64,000 nucleotides of DNA. It comes from CAWCAW01 sp963793645. GTDB taxonomy: Bacteria > Actinomycetota > Acidimicrobiia > Acidimicrobiales > UBA8190. Under the pieces are notes generated by a model, which was not told the origin of the DNA, ran no database searches, and saw only the letters and a list, made by a program, of their open reading frames with translations. Below, one piece after another: positions 41,987 through 50,758 of this stretch (the stretch's first letter is position 1; each line of letters opens with the position of its first letter). The DNA lies in contig CAWCAW010000010.1 in assembly GCA_963793645.1 (NCBI GenBank), positions 248,001 to 312,000 of the forward strand, written 5' to 3'. Made by a program: the position numbers and the translations under genes.

Positions 41987-43402
41987 ATGCGACGACTTGG
42001 CATGTCCCTATTGATGCTCGTTGGCATTGTCGTCTTTGTGGGTGTTGAAGCCGGTTCTGCGGTCGGCCAAACCACCACAGCGACGATCAATGGCACCACG
42101 ACCTACCAGACGATCAGCGGCTTCGGCTCCTCTGAGGCATTTCTCCAGGCTGAGATCCTCATGGGCAAGTCTTCTGCCGTTCAGTCCGAGGTGTTGAGTC
42201 TTCTCTACAGCACGAAGACAGGCGCTGGCCTAAGCATCCTGAGGAATCAGATCGGGGCGACCACGGAGTACGGGACGATCGAGCCAACCGCACCATCAAA
42301 TCCGACCGCCCCCCCGACGTACACGCCGCTTGGCAATGACCAGGGCCAAGAGTGGTTGGCAAACACGATCAAACATGAGTTCAAGGTGAAGCAGTTCATC
42401 GCCGACTCCTGGTCAGCTCCGCCTTTCATGAAGACCAATGACTCTGACACCGAGGGCGGCACGTTGTGCGGCCTTCCCGGCGCGAGTTGCGCCAGCGGAG
42501 ACTGGCGGCAGGCGTATGCCAACTACTTAGTGCAATACGCTCAGGATTACCGGGCCGACGGACTTCCGTTGGAGTACATCGGCTTTGTCAATGAGCCGAC
42601 GGAGACTACCGATTACTCAAGCATGAACATGACGCCAACCCAGGCGGCGAACTTTGCCGATGTGCTCGGACCGACGGTCGCCAGCTCCAAGAAGCTCACT
42701 ACCAAGATCGAGTGCTGCGACACCGTGGGCTGGGACTCCGCCAACAGTTTCGCGCCAGCTATCGAATCAGACTCGCAAGCAAGCTCGTTCATCAAGATCT
42801 TCACCAGTCACGGATACACAGCTGCACCAACGACTCCCCTCTCGGGCTGGACCGAACCAGCGTGGGAGACCGAGTGGTCCACCTTCGATTCATGGGATTC
42901 GGCTTGGGACGACAGTACGGACGCATCTGGCTTCACGTGGGCACAGAACATCTTTACCGGGCTGACGTCAGCGAATCTCAGCGCCTTCTTCTACTGGTGG
43001 GGGGCGAATATGTACGGGACGGACAACGAGGGGCTGATTGATGTCAGTGGCTCTACCGTCACGCCATCAGCTCGACTGTGGGCGTTTGCCAACTACAGCC
43101 GCTTCATTCGACCCGGTGCCGTGCGAGTCGCAGCAAGTAGTTCAAACAGTGCCCTGGATGTGACGGCGTTCAAGAACACCAACAAGAAGGTCGCTATCGT
43201 TGCACTCAACACGTCGAGCGCGCCCCAGACTGTCACCTTCTCCCTCGCTGGGTCGGGGATGCCAAGCAGCGGAAAGCTGACGCCCTATCTCACCGACGGT
43301 TCAGCCAATACGGCCGCCCAGGCCAAGATCAAAATCGGCGGGGGAACCTTCACAGCCACCATACCCGCCCGCGCGCTTATGACTTATGAGATGAAGGGTT
43401 AG
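41987..43402 (+). CDS. secreted glycoside hydrolase family 30 enzyme (glucuronoxylanase/glucosylceramidase type)
   Basis: A 471-residue protein; ATG at 41987 with GGAGG nearby. Signal peptide RRLGMSLLMLVGIVVFVGVE, cleavage near SAVGQ. The TIM barrel opens with TYQTISGFGSSEAFLQAEIL, as in GH30 enzymes. FIADSWSAPPFMKTNDSD follows, then the acid/base Glu of YIGFVNEPTE (about residue 203) and the nucleophile Glu of EPAWETEWS (about 295). A C-terminal beta-sandwich (KKVAIVALNTSSAPQTVTFS ... RALMTYEMK) is the usual GH30 side domain. It would cleave xylan-like or other beta-glycans outside the cell. It is a lone gene, with decayed DNA downstream. Confidence 0.87.
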   Translation: MRRLGMSLLMLVGIVVFVGVEAGSAVGQTTTATINGTTTYQTISGFGSSEAFLQAEILMGKSSAVQSEVLSLLYSTKTGAGLSILRNQIGATTEYGTIEPTAPSNPTAPPTYTPLGNDQGQEWLANTIKHEFKVKQFIADSWSAPPFMKTNDSDTEGGTLCGLPGASCASGDWRQAYANYLVQYAQDYRADGLPLEYIGFVNEPTETTDYSSMNMTPTQAANFADVLGPTVASSKKLTTKIECCDTVGWDSANSFAPAIESDSQASSFIKIFTSHGYTAAPTTPLSGWTEPAWETEWSTFDSWDSAWDDSTDASGFTWAQNIFTGLTSANLSAFFYWWGANMYGTDNEGLIDVSGSTVTPSARLWAFANYSRFIRPGAVRVAASSSNSALDVTAFKNTNKKVAIVALNTSSAPQTVTFSLAGSGMPSSGKLTPYLTDGSANTAAQAKIKIGGGTFTATIPARALMTYEMKG

Positions 43403-43540
43403 CGAACCTCTACGGTTCAGCTCAGCCCTTCGTTTAACGATCGGGTTCCAGCGCCTTCGCCACTGGTCAGTGGACCGCACCGACGACGGGCGACGCCTAT
43501 GTGATCATGCCCGGTGCGACGAACACGCTGACGACGGTCC

Positions 43541-44122
43541 TTGCTACCGTTTGTCGTGCCCGAGGCCGCCACCTGTACCTCTATCCGGCGAGTCAACGAT
43601 CAGCGAGCTGAGCCGTTCGACGAACCCCGTCCACTGAGCCAGTCGGAGGAACACATACTGGGGGCGATACTCGGCCCCGAGTTCGATGGTGTTCATGAGC
43701 TACGAGCACAGATTGCCCACGTTCAAGTTGTTGGGCAGTGCTACTGCGGCTGCCCCACGGTCGACTTTCTTGTGCCCTCTGACGTTCCCCGGTCGCCGGT
43801 TGTCACCCCCAACTCCCTGGCACCAGTTGTGGGACATGTACTCCCGAGCGACGAGGAGGAGACACGCGAAATCCTCCTTCATGTGAAAGATGGCCGGTTA
43901 ACACGCTCATCGGGACCGATGGGCCATCTCGGTGGATTCTTGATGGATGCGCCACTACAACTTGAGAGAACCAAGGCCAGCATGGTGACGAGTGCACACG
44001 GCCAATGCCGCTTGCAAGGACGCATTCTCCACCTCCGCTGCCACTCTCCCACGGTGGCTCTCCCCGATGCAGGCTGCATCCACGGGTCTACTATCCCCGA
44101 TTCCCAGTGCAGCGCACTCTGA
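43541..44122 (+). pseudogene. conserved C-G-C-type small protein gene with abnormal C-terminus
   Basis: Residues of about 28-125 of this frame look like a known small actinobacterial family: SQSEEHILGAILGPEFDGVH, ELRAQIAHVQVVGQCYCGCP (the C-x-C-G-C core), and ILLHVKDGRL near the usual end of the family. In homologues as I remember them the protein ends soon after this point with a short L-S-x-L-E type segment. Here it runs into about 70 residues without family character, and the start region is also unclear (TTG at 43541, no ribosome site). I read it as a damaged or recently altered gene. GC-rich codon bias is weaker than in neighbours. Confidence 0.45.
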
Positions 44123-44252
44123 ATAGGCCAGGTCGACCGCTTGAAGGTGACCGCGATCACCCAAACCTGTGTGCTCGGATTGGCCCACGACTGCGTACCA
44201 ATCCCCGATTAGATGCGCGTCTCTCTGCGCTTTCGTCAGTTTCAGCTCTCCC

Positions 44253-45071
44253 CTACGACCTGCGTTCCCGGGTAATCCCCTCAGCGGCAGCGAGGGCTTT
44301 ACCTTCTTCCATGCATGACAGATGGGCCGTTACCGACCGGCCTTCTTTCCCGACATCAGTCCGCCTGGAAAGCCAGACATCCGGATTCTTGGTGTAATCG
44401 TTCGATACGAGCTTGCCGCACACGATGCAGAAGAACGGATCAAGAGTGTTCTTCCAAAAGAAATCGGGCTGTTGAAGCCACAGTTCCCAGTGCCCATCTG
44501 GCCTCTGATACCGCCAGCCCGCCACAGAGATTGTGTGGTCAACCTTCGATTCCGTCCGGAAAAGGGGAACGAACTCGCTCGCGTCCTCTTCCGAGAGGCC
44601 ACCAACCATTCGGTCCGCGAGGAAGACGATCACATTGTCGTCCTCGGAAAGGCGAAGCTCCACACGGCGCATAGGGCTGGTGCCACCGAACGGCCAGGAT
44701 TCTTCATTGCCAGCCTCGGAGAGGACTGCATCGGTACCTGGATCAAGACGGACCGGTACGCTGCGATTCCGGTCACCCAAGACTCGATGTTGGTGCCGTG
44801 CCCTTAGATCATCGACAGTCTCATCTCCATCTGCTTCGATCCCATGTGTGTCCTTGAAGATCTTGGCGAGTCCAGCGATTGCGTCGCCGACCTGCCTGAC
44901 TCCTTTGACAGTCTCGTTCACATAGCCAGCTGAACTGGCACTCGCCAGGATGTGGTCGAGCTGCATGTCAAGCAACGGCGGCGGAGGCACTCGTTGTCCG
45001 CGGGATCGGAGTTCATCTGCCAAGAGATCAAGTAGCTCAGGTCGAGACTTATGCCCTACCTGGGCGAGCAC
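44253..45071 (-). CDS. protein of unknown function with C-terminal Cys-pair domain, 5' end disturbed
   Basis: A 272-residue frame from GTG at 45071. It has a helical N-terminal part (PELLDLLADELRSRGQRVPP, LDHILASASSAGYVNETVKG), a middle soluble domain, and a C-terminal part with WELWLQQPDFFWKNTLDPFF, then FCIVCGKL and HLSCMEEGK, which may bind zinc. The same frame stays protein-like upstream to 45173 (GHEHPPTFYRLLQQSVERSH) without any start codon. An ATG at 45211 with an AGGGG ribosome site begins MRAWAIPPNTFYRLARSRTA in another frame. One lost base near 45155 would join them, so the true gene may be 44253-45211 with a frameshift. Family unknown. Confidence 0.5.
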   Translation of the reverse strand: MLAQVGHKSRPELLDLLADELRSRGQRVPPPPLLDMQLDHILASASSAGYVNETVKGVRQVGDAIAGLAKIFKDTHGIEADGDETVDDLRARHQHRVLGDRNRSVPVRLDPGTDAVLSEAGNEESWPFGGTSPMRRVELRLSEDDNVIVFLADRMVGGLSEEDASEFVPLFRTESKVDHTISVAGWRYQRPDGHWELWLQQPDFFWKNTLDPFFCIVCGKLVSNDYTKNPDVWLSRRTDVGKEGRSVTAHLSCMEEGKALAAAEGITRERRS

Positions 45072-45385
45072 GACCCTACGAGCTTCTCGCTTGGCGTGGC
45101 TTCGCTCTACGGACTGTTGGAGGAGTCGATAGAACGTTGGTGGGTGTTCATGGCCGTTCGTGATCGGGCAAGCCTATAGAAGGTGTTCGGCGGAATCGCC
45201 CACGCGCGCATCGTTCCCCTGCGTGTCCAGGGGCTTGGCGAGATGATCGTGACTACCCAGCGAACCTGTCAATCAGGTCCTCCAAATGACCTACCACCCC
45301 GAGCGAAAGGTGGTTGCGGTCGAGATGGACATCACCCACGGACACGATGTCAATAGCGCGGGAGCTACGCGTGTACGTAAGAACG

Positions 45386-45469
45386 TGTCGGAGAGGGGAC
45401 TTGAACCCCTACGCCCTTTCGGGCACTAGCCCCTCAAGCTAGCGCGTCTGCCTATTCCGCCACTCCGAC
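45386..45469 (-). tRNA. tRNA-Leu (anticodon GAG)
   Basis: Read on the minus strand, the acceptor stem GTCGGAG (45463-45469) pairs with CTCCGAC (45387-45393), and discriminator A is at 45386. The anticodon stem-loop CTAGC-TTGAGGG-GCTAG puts GAG at positions 34-36. The long variable arm TGCCCGAAAGGGCG is typical of class II tRNA-Leu, and the T-arm contains GTTCAAG. CCA is not encoded. The accessory-looking region at 43403-45385 abuts its 3' end. Confidence 0.95.
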
Positions 45470-45518
45470 GGGCACGCCCTACAGCCGGCGTGACGGGAAC
45501 TCTAGCGCGGCCGCTCCC

Positions 45519-47321
45519 TCAGACCGTGCCTGTGGTGGCGTGCGCAGCACCCTTGGAGGAGGCCACCACCCGCCGAGCCCATTGCGAGATGTCCCACAGC
45601 GATGTGAGCGCACCGGGGTTGTCTTGGACGCCGGCGACCGATGTGGAGGAGACGAGAAGAGTCGGCTCGGCGAAGAGCGGCAGTGACGGCATCTCGCTCC
45701 ACAGATCCTGATCGATCTGCTGATAGGTGGACTGCGCGGTGGCCGCATTGAGGTCCTGGGCGGCGTCGGTGAACAATGCGTCCACCTTGGGATCGTCGAA
45801 CCCCGACCAGTCCGGCGCCACACCGGTGCCGTTGGTTCCTGCGGTGGCGGAGAAGTCCTGCGCCATGGACGTGGGATACACGCCCGCCGTCACCGGCACC
45901 AAGGCCAGGTCGAACGCACCTTGCGGTAACACCGCGCCGAAGAGCGTGGCGCTCGGCACCGGATCGGCGTAGACATCAAACCCCACGCTCACGAGCTCGG
46001 CGGCCACCATGGGGCCCACCGCCTCGGACCACGGGTCATCCGAAGACCACACGAAATCGAGTGACACCGGCGCGCCGTGAAACGTCCACGTTCCCTGGGC
46101 ATTGGCGACCAATCCGCCCTGGGCGAGCAGCTTGGCGGCGTCGGTCACATCAGGCCGGTCATATGCCGTGCCATCGGCGTTGTACGCCGACTGCACGTTG
46201 GCAAAGAGGTAGTTGTCGTCGGGCTGCGCACCGGGCTGCAGGCCTCCGGTGGCTTGGGACACGATGGCCGTGCGGTCGATGGCCCGCGCCAGACCCTGGC
46301 GCACAGGTTGAGACGACAACGGATCATGGCGAAGGTTGAAGTCCAGCTGCAGCATGGTCGTCCCGGCATCGACTTGGCTCTCGAGTGTGGGGGTGGACGA
46401 CACCTGCGCCAAGAAGCTGGCATCGAAATCCGATTCGTTGGCGACCGCCACTCGACCCGAGCGCAGGGCGGCCACATCCGCGTCCGCTCCCCCATCGGTG
46501 TCGAAGACGATTTTGTCGAGGGCGGGGACAGGCCCCCACCAGCGCGGGTTGCGCTCCAAGACAAGCTGCGAGCCGGGCGTCCACGACGCCACTTTGAAGG
46601 GGCCCGCCGACACCAACGTGGTGGGGTTGAAGCTGTTGAACCCGTTGTTCCACCCCACCTGCGCGGCCACGTGGGCGGGCAGAAGCTCGTCGAACAGCGA
46701 TTCCCAGTCGGCGAAGGGCGTGTGAAATACCACGGTCACGGTTCGACCCCCGTTGGTCCCCGTTACCGAGTCGATGTCGCGATACCCCAACGTGGACGCG
46801 ACCGAGTCGGGGTTGCCGTCGACATCGATGGCACCACCGCGCTGGGACTGCCACGCGTAGACGAAATCCTCGGCGTTGACCGGCACCCCGTCGGACCACA
46901 TTGCCTTGGGGTTGATTTGGTACACGGCGGTTTGCGGGTTGACGCTCACCACTTCGGCGCTCTGCACCACGTTGGTGTCGAGTTGCGGGCTGGCGACGGA
47001 CTGCGTGCCGGGGCCGAACTCGAAGACCTGCGCCCAGATGTAACCGGCCACCAACTCGCTCGTGGCGTTGGCACCGGCGGCGGAGTGGTCGTTCAGCGTC
47101 ATCGGAACCGGACCGGCGTCTACCGTCACCGTGCCGCCGCGGCCGTTGACCAACTTCGCCGTGGAGCGGTGACTGGTCACCGTGATGTGAGATCGGCGAG
47201 CAGCCGCCGACGCGCTCGGGTCGACCGAGCTGGCGACGACGACGGTGACAATGACGACAACGGCGGCGATCACCACGACGGGTGTCTTGCTCCGAAGGCG
47301 ACACGCCAAGAAGATTCCCAT
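45519..47321 (-). CDS. ABC-type peptide/nickel-family extracellular solute-binding protein (SBP family 5)
   Basis: A 600-residue protein with the SBP_bac_5 pattern: a hydrophobic N-terminus (SKTPVVVIAAVVVIVTVVVA), YQINPKAMWSDGVPVNAEDF with VYAWQSQRGG, VVFHTPFADWESLFDELLPA, SAGPFKVASWTPGSQLVLER and NPRWWGPVPALDKIVF. The family delivers oligopeptides or similar ligands to an ABC importer. The N-terminus has no lipobox Cys, so it is either membrane-anchored or secreted, which is unusual for a Gram-positive importer. No permease or ATPase genes adjoin it. It lies between tRNA-Leu and secG. The ATG at 47321 lacks a good ribosome site. Confidence 0.84.
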   Translation of the reverse strand: MGIFLACRLRSKTPVVVIAAVVVIVTVVVASSVDPSASAAARRSHITVTSHRSTAKLVNGRGGTVTVDAGPVPMTLNDHSAAGANATSELVAGYIWAQVFEFGPGTQSVASPQLDTNVVQSAEVVSVNPQTAVYQINPKAMWSDGVPVNAEDFVYAWQSQRGGAIDVDGNPDSVASTLGYRDIDSVTGTNGGRTVTVVFHTPFADWESLFDELLPAHVAAQVGWNNGFNSFNPTTLVSAGPFKVASWTPGSQLVLERNPRWWGPVPALDKIVFDTDGGADADVAALRSGRVAVANESDFDASFLAQVSSTPTLESQVDAGTTMLQLDFNLRHDPLSSQPVRQGLARAIDRTAIVSQATGGLQPGAQPDDNYLFANVQSAYNADGTAYDRPDVTDAAKLLAQGGLVANAQGTWTFHGAPVSLDFVWSSDDPWSEAVGPMVAAELVSVGFDVYADPVPSATLFGAVLPQGAFDLALVPVTAGVYPTSMAQDFSATAGTNGTGVAPDWSGFDDPKVDALFTDAAQDLNAATAQSTYQQIDQDLWSEMPSLPLFAEPTLLVSSTSVAGVQDNPGALTSLWDISQWARRVVASSKGAAHATTGTV

Positions 47322-47391
47322 CAAGACGACGAGTGGCGATGACGTGGCTGTGGCGCCGCCGGCGCGCCGCGTTCGTCGCCCACCGGCGAAC

Positions 47392-47622
47392 TCAATGCAG
47401 GCGAAGGTCCAGCGTCATGGTGGTGAAAGCCAAGATGATGGCCACGGTGATGGTGATGCGGTCCAGGTTCTTCTCGACCACCGTCGAGCCGGCCGCGGCC
47501 TGGCCCACCGATCCACCGAACATGTCCGAGAGCCCGCCTCCCTTGCCCGAGTGCATGAGGACCAAGAAGATCAGCGAGGCCGCCGCGGCGATATGGAGAA
47601 TGATGAAGATGATCGTCAGCAC
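47392..47622 (-). CDS. secG: protein-export membrane protein SecG
   Basis: A 76-residue protein from the GTG at 47622, which follows GGAAGGA. Two TM helices (LTIIFIILHIAAAASLIFLV and ITITVAIILAFTTMTLDLRL) flank the conserved loop HSGKGGGLSDMFGGS, diagnostic for SecG. It is the accessory subunit of the SecYEG translocon. The longer frame to 47709 lacks family similarity. It ends the conserved gap-pgk-tpiA-secG block, 56 bases after tpiA. Confidence 0.93.
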   Translation of the reverse strand: MLTIIFIILHIAAAASLIFLVLMHSGKGGGLSDMFGGSVGQAAAGSTVVEKNLDRITITVAIILAFTTMTLDLRLH

Positions 47623-47677
47623 GGCGTGGTCCTTCCCGACGCGGGTGGGTCCAGCAACGCTAGCAAAGCTGGTCCCG

Positions 47678-48472
47678 TCATCGAAGCGCCTCGCCGGCGG
47701 CCTGGACAATGCTCACAAATGACGCTGCTTGGAGGCTGGCCCCCCCGACGAGGAGTCCGTCCACGTCTTGCAGAGCGACCATCTCCGCCGCGTTGTCAGG
47801 TTGGACGGACCCGCCATATTGGATGCGCACGGCCGACGCCGCATCGGTGTGCAGGCCGGCCAGTACCGAGCGGATGTGGGCGGCCGCCTTGGCGGCGTCC
47901 TCGACGGTGGCGATCTGCCCGGTCCCGATGGCCCATATGGGCTCGTAGGCGACCACCACCTTGGCCAGATCCTCAGCCGACAAGCCGCTCAACGCGGCGG
48001 CGGTCTGGGTGGCCAGCCGGTCGTCGGTGATGCCGTCCTCGCGCTCCTCTTCGGTCTCCCCCACGCAGACGATGGGCGTCATGTGGTGGCGCAGCACGGC
48101 ACGCAAGGTGGCGGCCACCTGTTCGTCGGTCATGTGGAAGAACTGACGGCGTTCGGAGTGGCCCACGATCACGTAGGTCACGCCCAGGCGGGCCAGCATG
48201 GGGGGAGCCACCTCCCCCGTCAGCGCTCCGGCGTCCTCGTCATTGCAGTGCTGGGCGCCCAGAGCCACCGGGATGCCGCGATCTTCGAGAACCGTCTGCA
48301 CGGAACGCAGGTCGGTGAACGGTGGGTGCACCGACACGTCGAGGCCGGCCACGTCGGCGGCGCTGATGCGCAAGCCGAGATCCTGCACGGTGCGAATGGC
48401 TTGTAGATGGTCGTGGTGCATCTTCCAGTTGCCACTGACGAGGCAGCGGCGTCCGGTCCGCTTACGAGCCAT
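47678..48472 (-). CDS. tpiA: triosephosphate isomerase
   Basis: A 264-residue protein; ATG at 48472 with AGAGGAG. Motifs: SGNWKMHHDH (substrate Asn/Lys), LGAQHCNDEDAGALTGEV, YVIVGHSERRQFFH (catalytic His), VVVAYEPIWAIGTGQIA (catalytic Glu) and the phosphate loop VRIQYGGSVQPDNA with GLLVGGASL. It interconverts dihydroxyacetone phosphate and glyceraldehyde 3-phosphate in glycolysis. The start lies 11 bases inside the end of pgk, consistent with one operon. Confidence 0.95.
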   Translation of the reverse strand: MARKRTGRRCLVSGNWKMHHDHLQAIRTVQDLGLRISAADVAGLDVSVHPPFTDLRSVQTVLEDRGIPVALGAQHCNDEDAGALTGEVAPPMLARLGVTYVIVGHSERRQFFHMTDEQVAATLRAVLRHHMTPIVCVGETEEEREDGITDDRLATQTAAALSGLSAEDLAKVVVAYEPIWAIGTGQIATVEDAAKAAAHIRSVLAGLHTDAASAVRIQYGGSVQPDNAAEMVALQDVDGLLVGGASLQAASFVSIVQAAGEALR

Positions 48473-49694
48473 GGGTCGTTCTCCTCTGGCCCGGGGCGTT
48501 GGAGGCGGCCCGCAGCGCGGCCAGCCCGGGAAGATCTCCGTACTCGAGTAGTTCGAGGGTGGCTCCCCCACCGGTGGACACGAAGTCGATGTCATCGGCC
48601 AAGCCGGTGCGGTCCACGGCGTGCACCACGTCACCACCGCCGACGACGGTGAACCCTTTGCACTCGGCCATGGCCTCGGCCACCGACCGGGTCCCGGCCG
48701 CGAAGCGATCGTCCTCGAAGACACCCATGGGTCCGTTCCAAAACACCGTCCCGGCTCCGGCCACCACATCGGCGTAAGCAGCGGCGGTGCCCGGTCCGAT
48801 GTCGAGGCCGCGCCAGCCGGGGGGCAGCTCCACGCCCATGATCTTCACCTGGCCCGTTCCCGTCTTGCCCTTGCCGATGGTGCCGCTGGGCTCCAGGGCC
48901 ACCAAGTCACTGGGGAGAAAGACCCGTCCCCCGGCCGCCTTGAGCAGGGCTCGACAATCGGCCAGGCGCACCGAGTCGAGCATCGACGCCCCCACGGCGT
49001 GGCCCTTGGCGGCCAGGAAGGTGAAGGCCATGCCGCCCCCGACGACGAGAAGGTCGACACGCGCTACCAGGGAGTGCAACACGCCCAGCTTGTCGGCGTA
49101 CTTGGCCCCGCCCACCACGGCCACAAAAGGGCGAGCGGGCGACGTGAGCAGGCGGCCGATCACTTCCACTTCGCGCTGTAAGAGCCGGCCCGCGGCCGAC
49201 GGGAGCCGCTGCGGAGGCCCCACAATCGACGCGTGGTCGCGGTGCGAGGCGCCGAAGGCGTCATTCACGAAGTAGTCGAAGCCGGCCACCAGACGGTCCA
49301 CAAAGGCCGGGTCGTTCTCCTCTTCACCGAGGTGGAAACGCACGTTTTCGAGGAGCTCGATGCGCGGCGCCAACTCCTTCAGGCGAGCCCGCACGGGCGC
49401 CACGTCGAAACGGGCGTCGACGACCCCACCAGGGCGCCCCAGGTGCGTCAAGGCCGTCACCGACGCTCCTCGTTGCGTCAACCATTCCAAGGTGGGCAGG
49501 GCGGCTCGAATACGGAAGTCATCCTCCACCATGGCCGCATGGCCGTCGTCGTCATGGCCGAGGGGAACGTTGAAGTCGACGCGCACGAGCACGCGGCGTC
49601 CCTCCAGCGGGGGCAGGTCCTCCAGCAACGGCAGGCCGGCCAGCGGCCCCGACGTGAGCGAGGCGTCGACCACGCTCGTGTCGATGGGGTTCAC
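48462..49694 (-). CDS. pgk: phosphoglycerate kinase
   Basis: A 410-residue protein. I chose the GTG at 49694 because it overlaps the gap stop as GTGA; the longer frame to 49847 is an Arg-rich read-through of gap. Motifs: RRVLVRVDFNVPLGHDDDGH (substrate Asp/Asn), THLGRPGG, FVNDAFGASHRDHASIVG, AVVGGAKYADKLGVL, GPMGVFEDDRFAAGTRSVAE and the C-terminal nucleotide loop VGGGDVVHAVDRTGLADDID with STGGGATLELLE. It makes ATP from 1,3-bisphosphoglycerate. It sits between gap and tpiA. Confidence 0.94.
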   Translation of the reverse strand: MNPIDTSVVDASLTSGPLAGLPLLEDLPPLEGRRVLVRVDFNVPLGHDDDGHAAMVEDDFRIRAALPTLEWLTQRGASVTALTHLGRPGGVVDARFDVAPVRARLKELAPRIELLENVRFHLGEEENDPAFVDRLVAGFDYFVNDAFGASHRDHASIVGPPQRLPSAAGRLLQREVEVIGRLLTSPARPFVAVVGGAKYADKLGVLHSLVARVDLLVVGGGMAFTFLAAKGHAVGASMLDSVRLADCRALLKAAGGRVFLPSDLVALEPSGTIGKGKTGTGQVKIMGVELPPGWRGLDIGPGTAAAYADVVAGAGTVFWNGPMGVFEDDRFAAGTRSVAEAMAECKGFTVVGGGDVVHAVDRTGLADDIDFVSTGGGATLELLEYGDLPGLAALRAASNAPGQRRTTHGS

Positions 49695-50725
49695 GCCTGC
49701 CCGGAGGACGCGCCCCCGAGCAGCACGGCCAGGTCGACGAGCCGGTTCGAATAGCCCCACTCGTTGTCGTACCAACCCTGGACCTTCACCAACGTGGAGT
49801 CGTCGTCGATGGGGACGATCATGGTGAGCCCGGCGTCGAAGGTGCACGAGGCCGGGTTGCCCACGATGTCGCTGGACACCAAGGGCTCCTCGCTGTAGTC
49901 GAGCACGGCCGCCAGCGGCCCTTCGGTGGCCGCAGTGCGATAGGCGGCGTTGATGTCGGCCACGGTGGGCTTGCCCACCACCACGGCGGTGAAGTCGGTG
50001 ATGGAGCCGTCGCTGACGGGGACGCGCAAGGCGGCGCCGTCGAGGCGGCCGGACATGGCCTCGAGCACGAGCCCGGTGGCCCGGGCCGCCCCACTCGAGG
50101 CGGGCACGATGTTCATGGCCGCGGCGCGGGCCCGGCGCAGGTCCTTGTGGGTGAGGTCCAACAGGTTCTGATCATTGGTGTAGGCGTGCACCGTGGTCAT
50201 CAGGCCGCTTTTGACGCCGAAGGCGTCGTCGAGGACCTTGACCAAGGGCACGAAGCAGTTCGTCGTACACGACGCGTTGGACACCACCTCGTGTTGGGCG
50301 GGATCGAAGGTGTCGTCGTTGACCCCCATGACGAAGGTGGCGTCCACATCCGGCGCCGGCGCCGAGATGATGACGTGGCGCGCCCCTCCTTCGATGTGGG
50401 CGGCGGCCGCATCACGGGTGGTGAAGCGGCCGGTCGATTCGAGGACCACCCGCACGCCGAGCTCGCCCCAGGGAAGCTCCTTGGGCTCACGCTCCGACAG
50501 CACCTTGATGCGGGCTCCGTCCACCACGATCTCGTCGCCCTCGACCGACACCGCCGCCTTGAATCGCCCGAGGGTGGTGTCATAACGCAGGAGATGCGCG
50601 TTGGTGGCGGCATCGGTGAGGTCGTTGACGGCCACCACCTCCACGTCCGCCCCGCCGTCGTGCACGGCACGCAGAAAGTTCCTGCCGATGCGCCCAAAAC
50701 CGTTTATCCCTACCCGAACCGACAT
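49691..50725 (-). CDS. gap: glyceraldehyde-3-phosphate dehydrogenase, type I
   Basis: A 344-residue protein; ATG at 50725 behind GAAGG. NAD-binding start VRVGINGFGRIGRNFLRAVH, then HVIISAPAPDVDATFVMGVN, the catalytic NASCTTNCFVPLVKVLDDAF (active-site Cys in SCTTNC), TTVHAYTNDQN (catalytic His) and WYDNEWGYSNRLVDL at the C-terminus. It oxidises glyceraldehyde 3-phosphate in glycolysis. It is the first gene of the gap-pgk-tpiA-secG unit and lies 33 bases downstream of yvcK, with no room for a gene between. Confidence 0.96.
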   Translation of the reverse strand: MSVRVGINGFGRIGRNFLRAVHDGGADVEVVAVNDLTDAATNAHLLRYDTTLGRFKAAVSVEGDEIVVDGARIKVLSEREPKELPWGELGVRVVLESTGRFTTRDAAAAHIEGGARHVIISAPAPDVDATFVMGVNDDTFDPAQHEVVSNASCTTNCFVPLVKVLDDAFGVKSGLMTTVHAYTNDQNLLDLTHKDLRRARAAAMNIVPASSGAARATGLVLEAMSGRLDGAALRVPVSDGSITDFTAVVVGKPTVADINAAYRTAATEGPLAAVLDYSEEPLVSSDIVGNPASCTFDAGLTMIVPIDDDSTLVKVQGWYDNEWGYSNRLVDLAVLLGGASSGQA

Positions 50726-50758
50726 AGAGCCTTCCCTCGCGCCACGGTCAGTGGCCGC

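Noticed and set aside
45270..45400. Serine or tyrosine recombinase remnant next to tRNA-Leu
   Set aside because: The run MTYHPERKVVAVEMDITHGH looks coding, but I cannot match it to an integrase domain. The idea is kept only as part of the island finding.
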